A stretch of DNA of 64,000 nt, taken from NCBI GenBank assembly GCA_900315785.1, contig ONAL01000004.1, forward strand, positions 1 to 64,000, read 5' to 3'. The notes below the pieces were generated by a model, which did not search any database, was not told the origin of the DNA, and saw nothing but the letters and a program-made list of their open reading frames with translations. The stretch comes from an uncultured Eubacteriales bacterium. Its GTDB lineage: Bacteria; Bacillota; Clostridia; Oscillospirales; Acutalibacteraceae. The translations under genes were made by a program, and so were the position numbers. Shown piece by piece: positions 26,199 through 33,969 of this stretch. The stretch's first letter is position 1. Every line of letters starts with the position of its first letter.

Positions 26199-26311
26199 TA
26201 GTTTTTTGCGTATAATGCATAAAAAACACGAGAATAATTCCCGAAAAATATTTACTTTTGAGTTAATATATTGTAAACTGGAGTTGACAAATTTTTGAAG
26301 GAGGCAGATTT

Positions 26312-28741
26312 ATGAAAAAATTCGTATCAGTTCTTCTGTCTGTGCTTATGCTTGTTTCCGTGTTTACGGTATCGGCGGGAGCGACGGAAGAAAAGAATTA
26401 CCCCGACAATGCATATATTGCTTTGGATAACTTATCTGAGGAAGAAACGATTGACATCTTCTCAGATAACGAGGTCAAGTACAGCGACACCGAAATCAGC
26501 TTTGACCCCGAGAGTGCCACGCTTACACTCAACGACATCAAGAAGAGCGGCTTTAGCCTCAGCACAAGCGACTTAGACAGAGAGCTCACGATTGAGGTGA
26601 AGGGCGAGTGCGAGCTCGACAGGCTCAGCTTTTTCGGTATGTCTGTCAACATCTCGGGCTCGGGCAAGCTCACGGTCAACGCCGATAAGAGTTTTGAAAA
26701 CGGAATTGTGTTTTACGGCGAAGAGAGCTTTATGAAGCTCAACTTTGACGACACTGTTTCGGCTGAGATTTACGGCTCTGAGTCGGCTGTTCTCGTCAAC
26801 AATACAACAGTTGAGAACGCAATTACGGTAGGTTCAAAGGCGCTCGATAATGTTTCTGCAGAAAAGTTCTCATACTCCGAGAATGAGGAAATATTTGCTG
26901 TCAACCCCAAAACCTCAAGGAGGTACGGCGCTTATATGGTAACTAAGAACGACGACCCCGAAGGCATCTACTGCGCTCAGGAAATCTCGCGTTTTGTGGA
27001 GGACCCCGACAGTCCGTACGATGAGATGATGGGAAAGAACGGCTACTGGAAGGCCCTTATAGAAATTACCAAGTATATCTATAACGAGGGATATGACGCA
27101 GTTTACCGCGACAACAGATTCGAGAGCGTCGAGTTCCCCAAAGACGAGCTTGAGAAGAACGGCTACGCCTATATCATGTCGGAAGTAACGGTTCCCGAAA
27201 CTCAGAAGTTCTATAAGCCCGACGACCCGCTCGAAACCGATACTTACTATGAGGCATACCTCTTTAATAACCCCGAAAAGCCCAATGAAATGTGGGGTAC
27301 AGGCTCGTATATCTACGAGGACAGAACATCGCCTGTGTGGAAGTATAACCTGTCAAAGTTCGAGTACAGCGAAAAATACAAAAATTATGTTATTGCAGAA
27401 ACCAATAGCTACAACGTAGATGAGCTCACCGAGCTGGGTTATAGTTTTATGTATGACGAAAACGGTAAACCCGTGGAAATGCACTACTACAATATCGAGG
27501 AAGACAACGAATTCTATATTACATACCGTATGACAAACGAGAACGACCCCGAGGGTATCTACGGACTCAACACTTATCCATATCCCGGTGAAGACGACAC
27601 CTATTCCTGCTGCAAGCTCGTATATAACGAGGAGCATAATAGGTACGAGGAGGTCGAGGACGCAAAATTCTATGTTTCGGTTTCCGAATTTGTTGAAAAA
27701 GGCTACGAATATATTCTCAAGGAAGTTCCCCGTGACTTCGACTATCCTGTGCTTGACTTCAAATCACTCGGCGTCTACACGGACGAGGACGGCAAAAAAT
27801 ACGCCGTGGATTGGTTATATGACATTGTATATAATTACTCCGAGAATGATACGTTTACCCTCGAGGGATGTCAGGAAACCTTCCATGTCATCGAAAAGAA
27901 CAGTACAGTTGACCTGAGCGACCTGAAGCCCTTAGAGAAAACGATTGTAATCGATAATATGTTTATCGTGAAATACGACGGTCAGCAGCTGTCGCTCGAG
28001 GGCAAGAGCGAGCCGACAACCGAACCGCCTACGACTGCTGAGCCCACAACCGAGGCTCCGACAGCTCAGCCCACAACCGAAGCTCCGACGGTTCAGCCCG
28101 CAACCGAGGCTCCGACAGCTCAGCCCACAACCGAAGCTCCGACGGTTCAGCCTACAACCGAGGCTCCGACAGTTCAGCCCACAACCGAGGCTCCGACAGT
28201 TCAGCCTACAACTGCGGCTCCTGCCAAGATAGACCTTTCGAATTATAAAATTAAGGTTGCAAACATGACCTACTCAGGCAATCCGCGCACTCCCAAGGTT
28301 AAAGTATACAGCCCGGACGGGAATAAAATTTCGCCGAGCAACTATACAGTTACCTACAAAAACAATAAAAATGCCGGCACAGGTGTTGCTGTTATCAAAG
28401 GTACCGGAAATTATACAGGTCAGGTCAAGGAGAAATTTAAAATCACAAAGGCAAAACAGCCCTTAAAAGCAACTCCCGTAAACAAGACTTTCCGTTATTC
28501 AGACGTAAAAAGAAGGGCAATAAATTATAAAGCGATAAAGGTTTCCTCTGCAAAGGGCAGAGTAACGTTAAAGAAACAAAAAGGCACTGGCTTGGTATTT
28601 AACTCCAGAACGAGAAAAATTGAAATCAAAAAAGGTACCAAGCAAGGCACCTATATATACAAAATCATAGTCAAAGCGGCAGGCAATAAAAATTACGAAA
28701 AAGGAAGCAAAACAGTTGAAATCAAGGTAATAATTAAATAA
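26312..28741 (+). CDS. Large secreted protein with TTEAPT repeats and C-terminal Ig-like domain
   Basis: An 809-residue exported protein. A strong GAAGGAGG site precedes ATG 26312. The signal peptide is MKKFVSVLLSVLMLVSVFTV, cleaved after SAGATE-like residues. Residues 25-560 are acidic and Tyr/Glu/Asn-rich, with two or three similar blocks (YMVTKNDDPEGIYCAQE, YRMTNENDPEGIYGLN) that I cannot assign. Then come six 9-residue Pro/Thr/Glu/Ala repeats (28043-28204) as a linker, and a C-terminal Ig-like unit with TYKNNKNAGTGVAVIKGTGN, the same fold as the tail of the CotH protein at 60620, plus a Lys-rich beta unit. No anchor signal is seen. Probably cell-surface; function unknown. Confidence 0.78.
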   Translation: MKKFVSVLLSVLMLVSVFTVSAGATEEKNYPDNAYIALDNLSEEETIDIFSDNEVKYSDTEISFDPESATLTLNDIKKSGFSLSTSDLDRELTIEVKGECELDRLSFFGMSVNISGSGKLTVNADKSFENGIVFYGEESFMKLNFDDTVSAEIYGSESAVLVNNTTVENAITVGSKALDNVSAEKFSYSENEEIFAVNPKTSRRYGAYMVTKNDDPEGIYCAQEISRFVEDPDSPYDEMMGKNGYWKALIEITKYIYNEGYDAVYRDNRFESVEFPKDELEKNGYAYIMSEVTVPETQKFYKPDDPLETDTYYEAYLFNNPEKPNEMWGTGSYIYEDRTSPVWKYNLSKFEYSEKYKNYVIAETNSYNVDELTELGYSFMYDENGKPVEMHYYNIEEDNEFYITYRMTNENDPEGIYGLNTYPYPGEDDTYSCCKLVYNEEHNRYEEVEDAKFYVSVSEFVEKGYEYILKEVPRDFDYPVLDFKSLGVYTDEDGKKYAVDWLYDIVYNYSENDTFTLEGCQETFHVIEKNSTVDLSDLKPLEKTIVIDNMFIVKYDGQQLSLEGKSEPTTEPPTTAEPTTEAPTAQPTTEAPTVQPATEAPTAQPTTEAPTVQPTTEAPTVQPTTEAPTVQPTTAAPAKIDLSNYKIKVANMTYSGNPRTPKVKVYSPDGNKISPSNYTVTYKNNKNAGTGVAVIKGTGNYTGQVKEKFKITKAKQPLKATPVNKTFRYSDVKRRAINYKAIKVSSAKGRVTLKKQKGTGLVFNSRTRKIEIKKGTKQGTYIYKIIVKAAGNKNYEKGSKTVEIKVIIK
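28043..28204 (+). repeat. Six 27-bp in-frame repeats (PTTEAPTVQ linker)
   Basis: Six near-identical 9-codon units; third unit has Ala for Thr at position 2. Such runs can expand or shrink. Confidence 0.88.
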
Positions 28742-28747
28742 TTCTTA

Positions 28748-28786
28748 AGAGAGCAGCTCGATTCCGTTCGGGCTGCTCTTTTCTTC
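28748..28786 (+). terminator. Terminator of the TTEAPT-repeat protein gene
   Basis: AGAGCAGC (28750-28757) pairs with GCTGCTCT; T-rich tail. Confidence 0.8.
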
Positions 28787-28854
28787 TGGACATTCCCCGA
28801 TAATTTTGATATTATAGTGTCATAATACAGTGTCATAACACAATGGGGGAAGTT

Positions 28855-30531
28855 ATGAAAAAAATCTTACCTGTGCTGCTTTGCCTTCTCATTCTCTGCG
28901 CGGCTCGTCCGACTGTGCTCGCTGCTCAGCCCGACATCACCAAGCCTGTCGATGTCGCTCGGATAACATTTACCACCGAGAACGGCAACGGTACCAAGCT
29001 TCAAAAGGCAGACGGCTACGTAAACGCAGAGGTCGTCATTAAGGACACCGACGGCTCATCGCTCAGCGACAGCGTTGTTATGAAGGTGCGCGGCAACAGC
29101 ACTGCCTTTACAAACGTCAACAAGAAATCATATACATTCAAGTTTCCGAAGAAGAAGAATGTTCTCAACCTCGGCAGCGGCAAGAAATGGGCTCTTGTGG
29201 CAAACGCCTTTGACCCGACTCTTGCCAGGAACTACACCGCGTTCAGTCTTGCTCAGAGGCTGGGTATTCAGTACACCTCAAACTTCAAGGTCGTAGAGGT
29301 GGTTGTGGACGGTTCTTTCCGCGGCTGTTATATGCTCTTTGAGCCTGTGGACGACGGCAAGGACAGAGTCGATATCGACGTTGACAGCGGCGACTTTATG
29401 CTCGAAATCGAAACATATCGCGAGGAAGATGACGTTACCTACTTCAAGTCGAACGGAATCCGTTTTGCCGTGAGCGAGCCCGACCCACCGAGCGAGGAAC
29501 AGACCGCCCGAATCAAGTCGGCTATGGATAACTACCTCTCGGTGCTCAACAGAGGCACGGAGGACGAAATCCGCGAAAAAATAGACGTCGATTCCTTTGT
29601 GTCGTTCTATGTTCTCAACGAGTTCTTAAAGACCTTGGATTTTGACACGAGCTCCGTTTTTTACTATCAGAAGGACAACAAGCTCTACGCGGGACCGCCG
29701 TGGGATTACGACCTTAGTACGGGAAACGTTAACGAGGGATTCTCCCAGAACGCCGCCTCGTCATACAAGACCGACGGTATCTACATCAGCTCGAAGAATC
29801 TCTATAAGTACCTTTGTCAGAAGCCGTGGTTCTCCGAGCTCATCAAGGCGAAGTTCACCGAGATATACCCGTATATTGAGAATATCGGCAAGGACGGCGG
29901 TTTTATTGATACCTTCCTCTCAGATTACAATCCCGTTATTAAGCGGAATTTTACCGACGCGGGCTGGGATGTGACGAGGTATTACGTCAACGTAATGAAG
30001 GTTCCGCTTGCGACCTTTGAGCAGAATTACGCGTTTTACAAGAACTGGTGCTATGAACGCGCTGAGTGGCTTCGTGAGCATTTCGGAATTGAAAAGCCCA
30101 CCGAGCCTGTCACAACAGAACCGCCTACAACTGCGCCCGTCACAACGGAGCCGACAACGACAGAGCCGACAACGACAGAGCCCGTTACAACGGAACCGAC
30201 AACGACTCAGCCCGTTACCGAGCCTGTCAAAAAGCTTGACCAGAATTTCACAGCCAAGGTCAAGAACGCGAAGGTCAAGGCTTCCGTGCTCAAGCGTTCA
30301 AACGCGAAGGTAACGCTCAAATTTGCTATTGTTAACAGCCACGGAGCTCTCACGGTTACTAAGCTCAGCGGTTCGAACGTCGCGAGTATCTCAAAGAACG
30401 GCGTTGTCACAATCCGCAAGGGCAGCTACAAGCGCCCGAGCTTCAAGCTCAGACTGAAGGTCATCGCTGCAGGTGACGACAGGTACAAGCGCGCATACCG
30501 CACCGTCAGAGTTCGGATTGATAAAATATAA
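28855..30531 (+). CDS. Secreted CotH-family protein kinase
   Basis: A 558-residue protein with signal peptide (MKKILPVLLCLLILCAA), then the CotH kinase domain (about residues 30-410), a Thr/Pro/Glu linker (about 417-460) and a C-terminal beta domain. Family marks seen: KVRGNSTAFTNVNKKSYTFKF, ALVANAFDPTLARNYTAF, GCYMLFEPVDDGKDRV, and GPPWDYDLSTGN, which holds the metal-binding Asp. CotH proteins are atypical kinases; those studied phosphorylate spore-coat proteins, but secreted gut versions often occur with polysaccharide-binding or adhesion proteins and have no known substrate. ATG 28855 follows GGGGGAAG. Own terminator; a direct repeat (28816-28838) lies before the gene. Confidence 0.88.
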   Translation: MKKILPVLLCLLILCAARPTVLAAQPDITKPVDVARITFTTENGNGTKLQKADGYVNAEVVIKDTDGSSLSDSVVMKVRGNSTAFTNVNKKSYTFKFPKKKNVLNLGSGKKWALVANAFDPTLARNYTAFSLAQRLGIQYTSNFKVVEVVVDGSFRGCYMLFEPVDDGKDRVDIDVDSGDFMLEIETYREEDDVTYFKSNGIRFAVSEPDPPSEEQTARIKSAMDNYLSVLNRGTEDEIREKIDVDSFVSFYVLNEFLKTLDFDTSSVFYYQKDNKLYAGPPWDYDLSTGNVNEGFSQNAASSYKTDGIYISSKNLYKYLCQKPWFSELIKAKFTEIYPYIENIGKDGGFIDTFLSDYNPVIKRNFTDAGWDVTRYYVNVMKVPLATFEQNYAFYKNWCYERAEWLREHFGIEKPTEPVTTEPPTTAPVTTEPTTTEPTTTEPVTTEPTTTQPVTEPVKKLDQNFTAKVKNAKVKASVLKRSNAKVTLKFAIVNSHGALTVTKLSGSNVASISKNGVVTIRKGSYKRPSFKLRLKVIAAGDDRYKRAYRTVRVRIDKI

Positions 30532-30539
30532 GATACAGA

Positions 30540-30578
30540 TAATGTTATGCAAAAGCTGCATAACATTATTTTGCTTTT
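30540..30578 (+). terminator. Terminator of the first CotH gene
   Basis: Perfect 12-bp stem TAATGTTATGCA / TGCATAACATTA followed by TTTTGCTTTT. Confidence 0.88.
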
Positions 30579-30602
30579 ACAATTATTGCATAAGCTTTTG
30601 TA

Positions 30603-30631
30603 TTGAGTTTGAGTGATTTCGGGGATATAAT
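30603..30631 (+). promoter_or_regulatory. Promoter of the thioesterase gene
   Basis: TTGAGT (30603-30608), 17-bp spacer, TATAAT (30626-30631). Confidence 0.7.
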
Positions 30632-30675
30632 AAGCTTACCGTGACAATCGGATTTTTTATCATAAAGGAGCCGTT

Positions 30676-31104
30676 ATGAGCTGGGAATATCACAGACGAG
30701 TAAAATACTACGAAACCGACCGAATGGGCGTTGTTCACCATTCAAACTACCTTCGACTGCTCGAGGACGCGCGTATGGACTGGCTGGGAGACAACCTCAT
30801 TACATACAGTAAGCTCGAGAAGCTCGGCGTAATTATCCCGTGCGTTTCCGCCTCCGGCAACTTCCTGAACTATCTGCGCTTTGACGACCCGTTCAAGGTT
30901 GTTATCACGCTCACAGACTTCAAGGGCGTCAAGATGAGCTTTGCGTATCAGATATTCAACACCGATACCGACGAGCTCTGCTACGAGGGCGTCAGCTCGC
31001 ACTTCTTCGCAATCGACGGCAGCTACAAGCCCTACCTCTCATTCCGCAAGGAATTCCCCGAGCTTTACAAGAAAATGTTGTCGCTTGTCGAAAAGCAGGC
31101 TTGA
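30676..31104 (+). CDS. Acyl-CoA thioesterase, hot-dog fold (YbgC/4HBT type)
   Basis: A 142-residue single hot-dog-fold protein. The active-site stretch YYETDRMGVVHHSNYLRLLEDAR carries Asp15 and His22 as in 4-hydroxybenzoyl-CoA thioesterases and YbgC. It hydrolyses acyl-CoA thioesters; the chain type is unknown. An AAAGGAG site precedes ATG. Its stop codon lies inside the -35 box of the arsR promoter, so the genes are packed but transcribed separately. Cytosolic. Confidence 0.87.
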   Translation: MSWEYHRRVKYYETDRMGVVHHSNYLRLLEDARMDWLGDNLITYSKLEKLGVIIPCVSASGNFLNYLRFDDPFKVVITLTDFKGVKMSFAYQIFNTDTDELCYEGVSSHFFAIDGSYKPYLSFRKEFPELYKKMLSLVEKQA

Positions 31105-31152
31105 CAAAAACCGAAAAGATGATACAATAAATACATAGACACTTTTCTATGT
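31101..31152 (+). promoter_or_regulatory. arsR promoter and probable ArsR operator 1
   Basis: TTGACA (31101-31106), 16-bp spacer, TACAAT (31123-31128), then inverted repeat ACATAG-N8-CTATGT (31133-31152) just before the ribosome site GGTGA. A similar repeat precedes the permease gene. Confidence 0.7.
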
Positions 31153-31164
31153 GTGGTGAATAAT

Positions 31165-31458
31165 ATGGAACCAAGCGACAAGAGAACCGCCGAAATGTTC
31201 AAGGCGTTCTGTGATGAAAACCGCATAAGAATTCTGAAGCTGCTGAAATCAGGTGAAAAATGCGCCTGCCGTCTCAACGAGGAAATCGACGTTTCTCAGC
31301 CCACAATGTCCCACCATATGAAGATACTCTGCGATTCGGGACTGGTGGTCGGACGTAAGGAAGGCAAATGGACGCACTATTCCATATCGCCCGAGGGTGC
31401 TCAGACCGCGCTCAGGGTTTTGGCGGAGCTTACGAACACAAAGGAAATTGAGCCGTGA
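31165..31458 (+). CDS. ArsR/SmtB-family metal- or metalloid-responsive repressor
   Basis: A 97-residue winged-helix repressor. The Cys pair in KCACRL (before the recognition helix) matches the metal/metalloid-sensing CxC of ArsR/CadC types; the DNA-reading stretch is DVSQPTMSHHMKILCDSGLV, followed by the wing VVGRKEGKWTHY. ATG 31165 is chosen because GGTGA lies 5-6 bases upstream, the same arrangement as for the permease gene; GTG codons at 31153 and 31156 are alternatives. It heads a small cassette with a permease and a thioredoxin-like protein, both expected targets. Arsenite or organoarsenical sensing is inferred. Confidence 0.88.
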   Translation: MEPSDKRTAEMFKAFCDENRIRILKLLKSGEKCACRLNEEIDVSQPTMSHHMKILCDSGLVVGRKEGKWTHYSISPEGAQTALRVLAELTNTKEIEP

Positions 31459-31470
31459 TTTCACGGCTTT
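31451..31470 (+). terminator. Hairpin at the end of arsR
   Basis: AGCCGTGA / TCACGGCT contains the arsR stop and is followed by TTAATT; may partly separate arsR from the permease transcript. Confidence 0.5.
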
Positions 31471-31491
31471 AATTCAGGACAACACATAGAT

Positions 31492-31523
31492 AGTTTTCGA
31501 TTTATCGATGTGTGGTGAGGTAT
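31492..31523 (+). promoter_or_regulatory. Probable ArsR operator 2, before the permease gene
   Basis: ACACATAGATA (31492-31502) and TATCGATGTGT (31513-31523), inverted with one mismatch; matches operator 1 (ACATAGA...TATGTGTGGTGA). Confidence 0.6.
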
Positions 31524-31524
31524 T

Positions 31525-32520
31525 ATGTGGAGTTTTATTCAAAACGAAATCCTCGGAATGAGGTGGCTGGAGCGTTTCTTTTCGTGGCTGCTCTCAATCT
31601 GCGGTCTTGACGTAAAGAGCAAGCTCGGCGGCAGCGTGCTCTTCTTCCTGTACGATACGGTCAAGATTATGCTTCTGCTCGGATTTCTGATTCTGATTAT
31701 CTCGTATATTCAGAGCTTTTTTCCGCCTGAGCGCAGCAAAAAGCTGCTCGGCAGATTTAACGGGCTCGGCGCGCGTATTATCGCCGCTCTGCTCGGAACG
31801 GTGACGCCGTTCTGCTCCTGCTCGTCAATACCGCTGTTTATCGGATTCACGAGCGCGGGATTGCCGCTGGGTGTGACGTTCTCGTTTCTGATTTCGTCGC
31901 CTATGGTTGACCTCGGAAGCCTCGTTCTGCTGATGAGCATTTTCGGCTGGAAGGTTGCCGTCGTCTACGTGATTCTGGGTCTCGTAATCGCTGTCGCGGG
32001 CGGCACTCTGATAGAAAAACTGCACCTTGAAAACCAGGTTCAGGACTACATCAGAAACGCAAAACAGCTCGATATCCCGCAGAATGAACTGCGCTTCTCC
32101 GACAGGCTAAGGTATGCCTGGGGCGAGGTTTTGTCAACCGCAAAGAAGGTCTTTCCATATGTGCTGGTCGGAGTCGGTATCGGCGCCGTGATTCACAACT
32201 GGATACCCGAGGACTGGGTCGTTACGGCGCTGGGCGGCAACAACCCGTTCGGAGTAATCATTGCGACCGTGTGCGGAATTCCGATGTATGCCGACATCTT
32301 CGGCACAATCCCGATAGCCGAGGCTCTGCTCGGAAAGGGCGCTCTGCTCGGAGTTGTGCTGTCGTTTATGATGGGCGTGACGACGCTTTCTCTGCCGTCA
32401 ATGATTATGCTCAAAAAGGCAGTCAAGGCAAAGCTCCTCGGAATATTCATAGCAATCTGCGCCGCGGGAATCATAATAGTAGGATACGCGTTCAACGCGC
32501 TTCAATTTTTACTTGTATAA
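31525..32520 (+). CDS. Permease of the ArsP / DUF318 family
   Basis: A 331-residue membrane protein with about eight to ten hydrophobic helices. Family marks: the Cys-rich GTVTPFCSCSSIPLFIGFTSAG and the second-half repeat CGIPMYADIFGTIPIAEALL. Members export methylarsenite and other trivalent organoarsenicals (ArsP) or have unknown substrates. Placement between arsR and a thioredoxin-like gene is the usual clostridial cassette. It begins 1 bp after operator 2 (GGTGAGG ribosome site) and is followed by the redox protein after 15 bp. Substrate is inferred. Confidence 0.85.
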   Translation: MWSFIQNEILGMRWLERFFSWLLSICGLDVKSKLGGSVLFFLYDTVKIMLLLGFLILIISYIQSFFPPERSKKLLGRFNGLGARIIAALLGTVTPFCSCSSIPLFIGFTSAGLPLGVTFSFLISSPMVDLGSLVLLMSIFGWKVAVVYVILGLVIAVAGGTLIEKLHLENQVQDYIRNAKQLDIPQNELRFSDRLRYAWGEVLSTAKKVFPYVLVGVGIGAVIHNWIPEDWVVTALGGNNPFGVIIATVCGIPMYADIFGTIPIAEALLGKGALLGVVLSFMMGVTTLSLPSMIMLKKAVKAKLLGIFIAICAAGIIIVGYAFNALQFLLV

Positions 32521-32535
32521 ATAAAGGAGAATACT

Positions 32536-32856
32536 ATGTCATTATTCAATCGCAAAAAGGACGAAACAAAACCCTGCTGCTGCTCGGGCTCGGAGTCATC
32601 GGCAGAAAAGGCAGAGGGCAACGTTCAGAGCATAAAGGTGCTCGGTGCAGGCTGCAAGGCTTGTCATCAGATGTTTGAGAACACAAAAACAGCGGCAGCT
32701 GACCTCGGTATTCAGGTTGAGGTCGAGTACATCACCGATATGGAAAAGGTTATGCAGTACGGCGCAATGTCAATGCCTGCTCTCGTTGTGAACGAAAAGG
32801 TCATTGCGTACGGAAAGGTGCTCAAGCCCAAGGAAATCGCAAAGCTTCTTTCCTGA
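32536..32856 (+). CDS. Thioredoxin-like redox-active disulfide protein (Thioredoxin_3 type)
   Basis: A 106-residue protein with a Cys-Cys-Cys patch near residue 14-16, a Ser/Glu linker, and a thioredoxin-fold domain whose active site is GAGCKACHQMFENT (CxxC) and cis-Pro loop is MSMPALVVNEKV. Such proteins are commonly encoded after ArsP/DUF318 permeases. A role in reducing or handing over the thiol-bound metalloid is inferred. AAAGGAGA ribosome site; co-transcribed with the permease. No signal peptide. Confidence 0.85.
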   Translation: MSLFNRKKDETKPCCCSGSESSAEKAEGNVQSIKVLGAGCKACHQMFENTKTAAADLGIQVEVEYITDMEKVMQYGAMSMPALVVNEKVIAYGKVLKPKEIAKLLS

Positions 32857-32861
32857 AAGCA

Positions 32862-32890
32862 TAGACTTTTCTGACCCTGTCTGTTATAAT
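32862..32890 (+). promoter_or_regulatory. Promoter of the acylphosphatase gene
   Basis: TAGACT (32862-32867), 17-bp spacer, extended -10 TGTTATAAT (hexamer 32885-32890). Confidence 0.6.
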
Positions 32891-32921
32891 TTTCTTGAGA
32901 AATATCAGCGAGGGTGCGGCT

Positions 32922-33206
32922 ATGTTCAGAAAAAACGTTATCAGAAAGCACATAAATTTTTACGGCGAGGTTCAGGCTGTGGGCTTCAGATTCACTGCAT
33001 ACCACGCCGCGCAGCTCTACGGCGCGACGGGTTGGGTACGAAACGAGTACGACGGCTCCGTGACAATGGAGATTCAGGGTACACAGGGACAGATTGACGA
33101 CGTGCTCGCCGCAATCGAGCGCGGTTCGTATATCCGAATCACGAATATGCGCGTCAAATCGGTCGAGCCCGAAAAGAACGAGCGCGGTTTCCGCGTGGCA
33201 TACTGA
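32922..33206 (+). CDS. acyP: Acylphosphatase
   Basis: A 94-residue enzyme that splits acyl phosphates such as acetyl or carbamoyl phosphate. The active-site Arg23 is in the signature EVQAVGFRF and the catalytic Asn41 is in GWVRNEYDG; the HINFYG start strand is typical. ATG 32922 follows GAGGGTG; the upstream in-frame ATG has no site and would sit in the promoter region. The next gene begins 9 bp after its stop, so the two are one operon. Soluble, about 10 kDa, normal length. Confidence 0.92.
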   Translation: MFRKNVIRKHINFYGEVQAVGFRFTAYHAAQLYGATGWVRNEYDGSVTMEIQGTQGQIDDVLAAIERGSYIRITNMRVKSVEPEKNERGFRVAY

Positions 33207-33215
33207 GAGGTAATT

Positions 33216-33737
33216 ATGGATGTATTTGAAATACTCACCCGAAAGGGGATAAAAAAGCTTGAAGCGCGTGAGCTTACTGCTCAGGCAATCCTTGACGGCG
33301 ATTTTGCGCCCGAGAGCTTTGACGAGAGGAGAACGGAGCTCAACGAAAAGCAAATCGCGACGCTGCTCGAAGCGATTGAGATGATTACCTGCAAGAAGCT
33401 CAAACACCTTGGCTCGGATTATCTCAGGCTTGCGGTGCCGTATATCGGTTGTGAGAACAACTCGTGCAAGCGGGAAGCTTCGCGAATTGTCGGCAATATG
33501 GCGTCAGATTATCCCGATGAGCTCGCGGACGCAATTCCGCTGCTTATCGAAAACACAAAGAACGACGGCACGGTCGTTCGATGGGGCAGCGCCTACGCGC
33601 TTTCTAGGATAATTCTGCTTGACTGTTTCAAAGACAGCGAGCTCCTTGAAACTGTCAAAAGTATCTGCAAAGCCGAGCAGGAAAACGGCGTCAAAAATCA
33701 GTACGTCAAAGCGCTCAGACGCATAAAAGTAATTTAA
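33216..33737 (+). CDS. HEAT-like helical-repeat protein
   Basis: A 173-residue alpha-helical protein. Repeated helix pairs such as LRLAVPYIGCENNSCKREASRIVGNMA and DAIPLLIENTKNDGTVVRWGSAYALSRI fit HEAT-like repeats (as in PBS-lyase and DNA-alkylation-repair-like families). GAGAGG ribosome site, 9 bp after acylphosphatase. Such proteins often serve as protein-binding scaffolds; no catalytic residue can be pointed to. Confidence 0.72.
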   Translation: MDVFEILTRKGIKKLEARELTAQAILDGDFAPESFDERRTELNEKQIATLLEAIEMITCKKLKHLGSDYLRLAVPYIGCENNSCKREASRIVGNMASDYPDELADAIPLLIENTKNDGTVVRWGSAYALSRIILLDCFKDSELLETVKSICKAEQENGVKNQYVKALRRIKVI

Positions 33738-33749
33738 TATCACAATAAC

Positions 33750-33786
33750 GGGCGGAGATATTTTGTCACCGCCCATATATTTTTTA
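33750..33786 (+). terminator. Terminator after the helical-repeat gene
   Basis: GGGCGG (33750-33755) / CCGCCC (33769-33774) with an AT-rich loop, then ATATATTTTTT. Confidence 0.75.
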
Positions 33787-33863
33787 CAGTGAATTCCAAT
33801 ACGTATTCAAATAATGAATAAATATAAAAAAGAAATCTGTGTTTTTTACGCGAAAATCGCTCT

Positions 33864-33919
33864 GAAAGGTTCAAATGCTCTAAAAGTGGGTAGTAATAAA
33901 AAATACGGTGTGATAAAAT
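33864..33919 (+). promoter_or_regulatory. Conserved upstream region of the second AraC-type gene
   Basis: Aligns with 7692-7747: GAAAGGTTCAAAT, CTCTAAAAGTG, then TGTGATAAAAT (33909-33919). Confidence 0.55.
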
Positions 33920-33969
33920 CAAGGGGTATTGGTAATAATATGGATAATTATCCAAAATGAGGTGAGCAC

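Noticed and set aside
28043..28204. Tandem 27-bp repeats as a CRISPR array
   Set aside because: They are in frame, without spacers, and encode a Thr/Pro linker.
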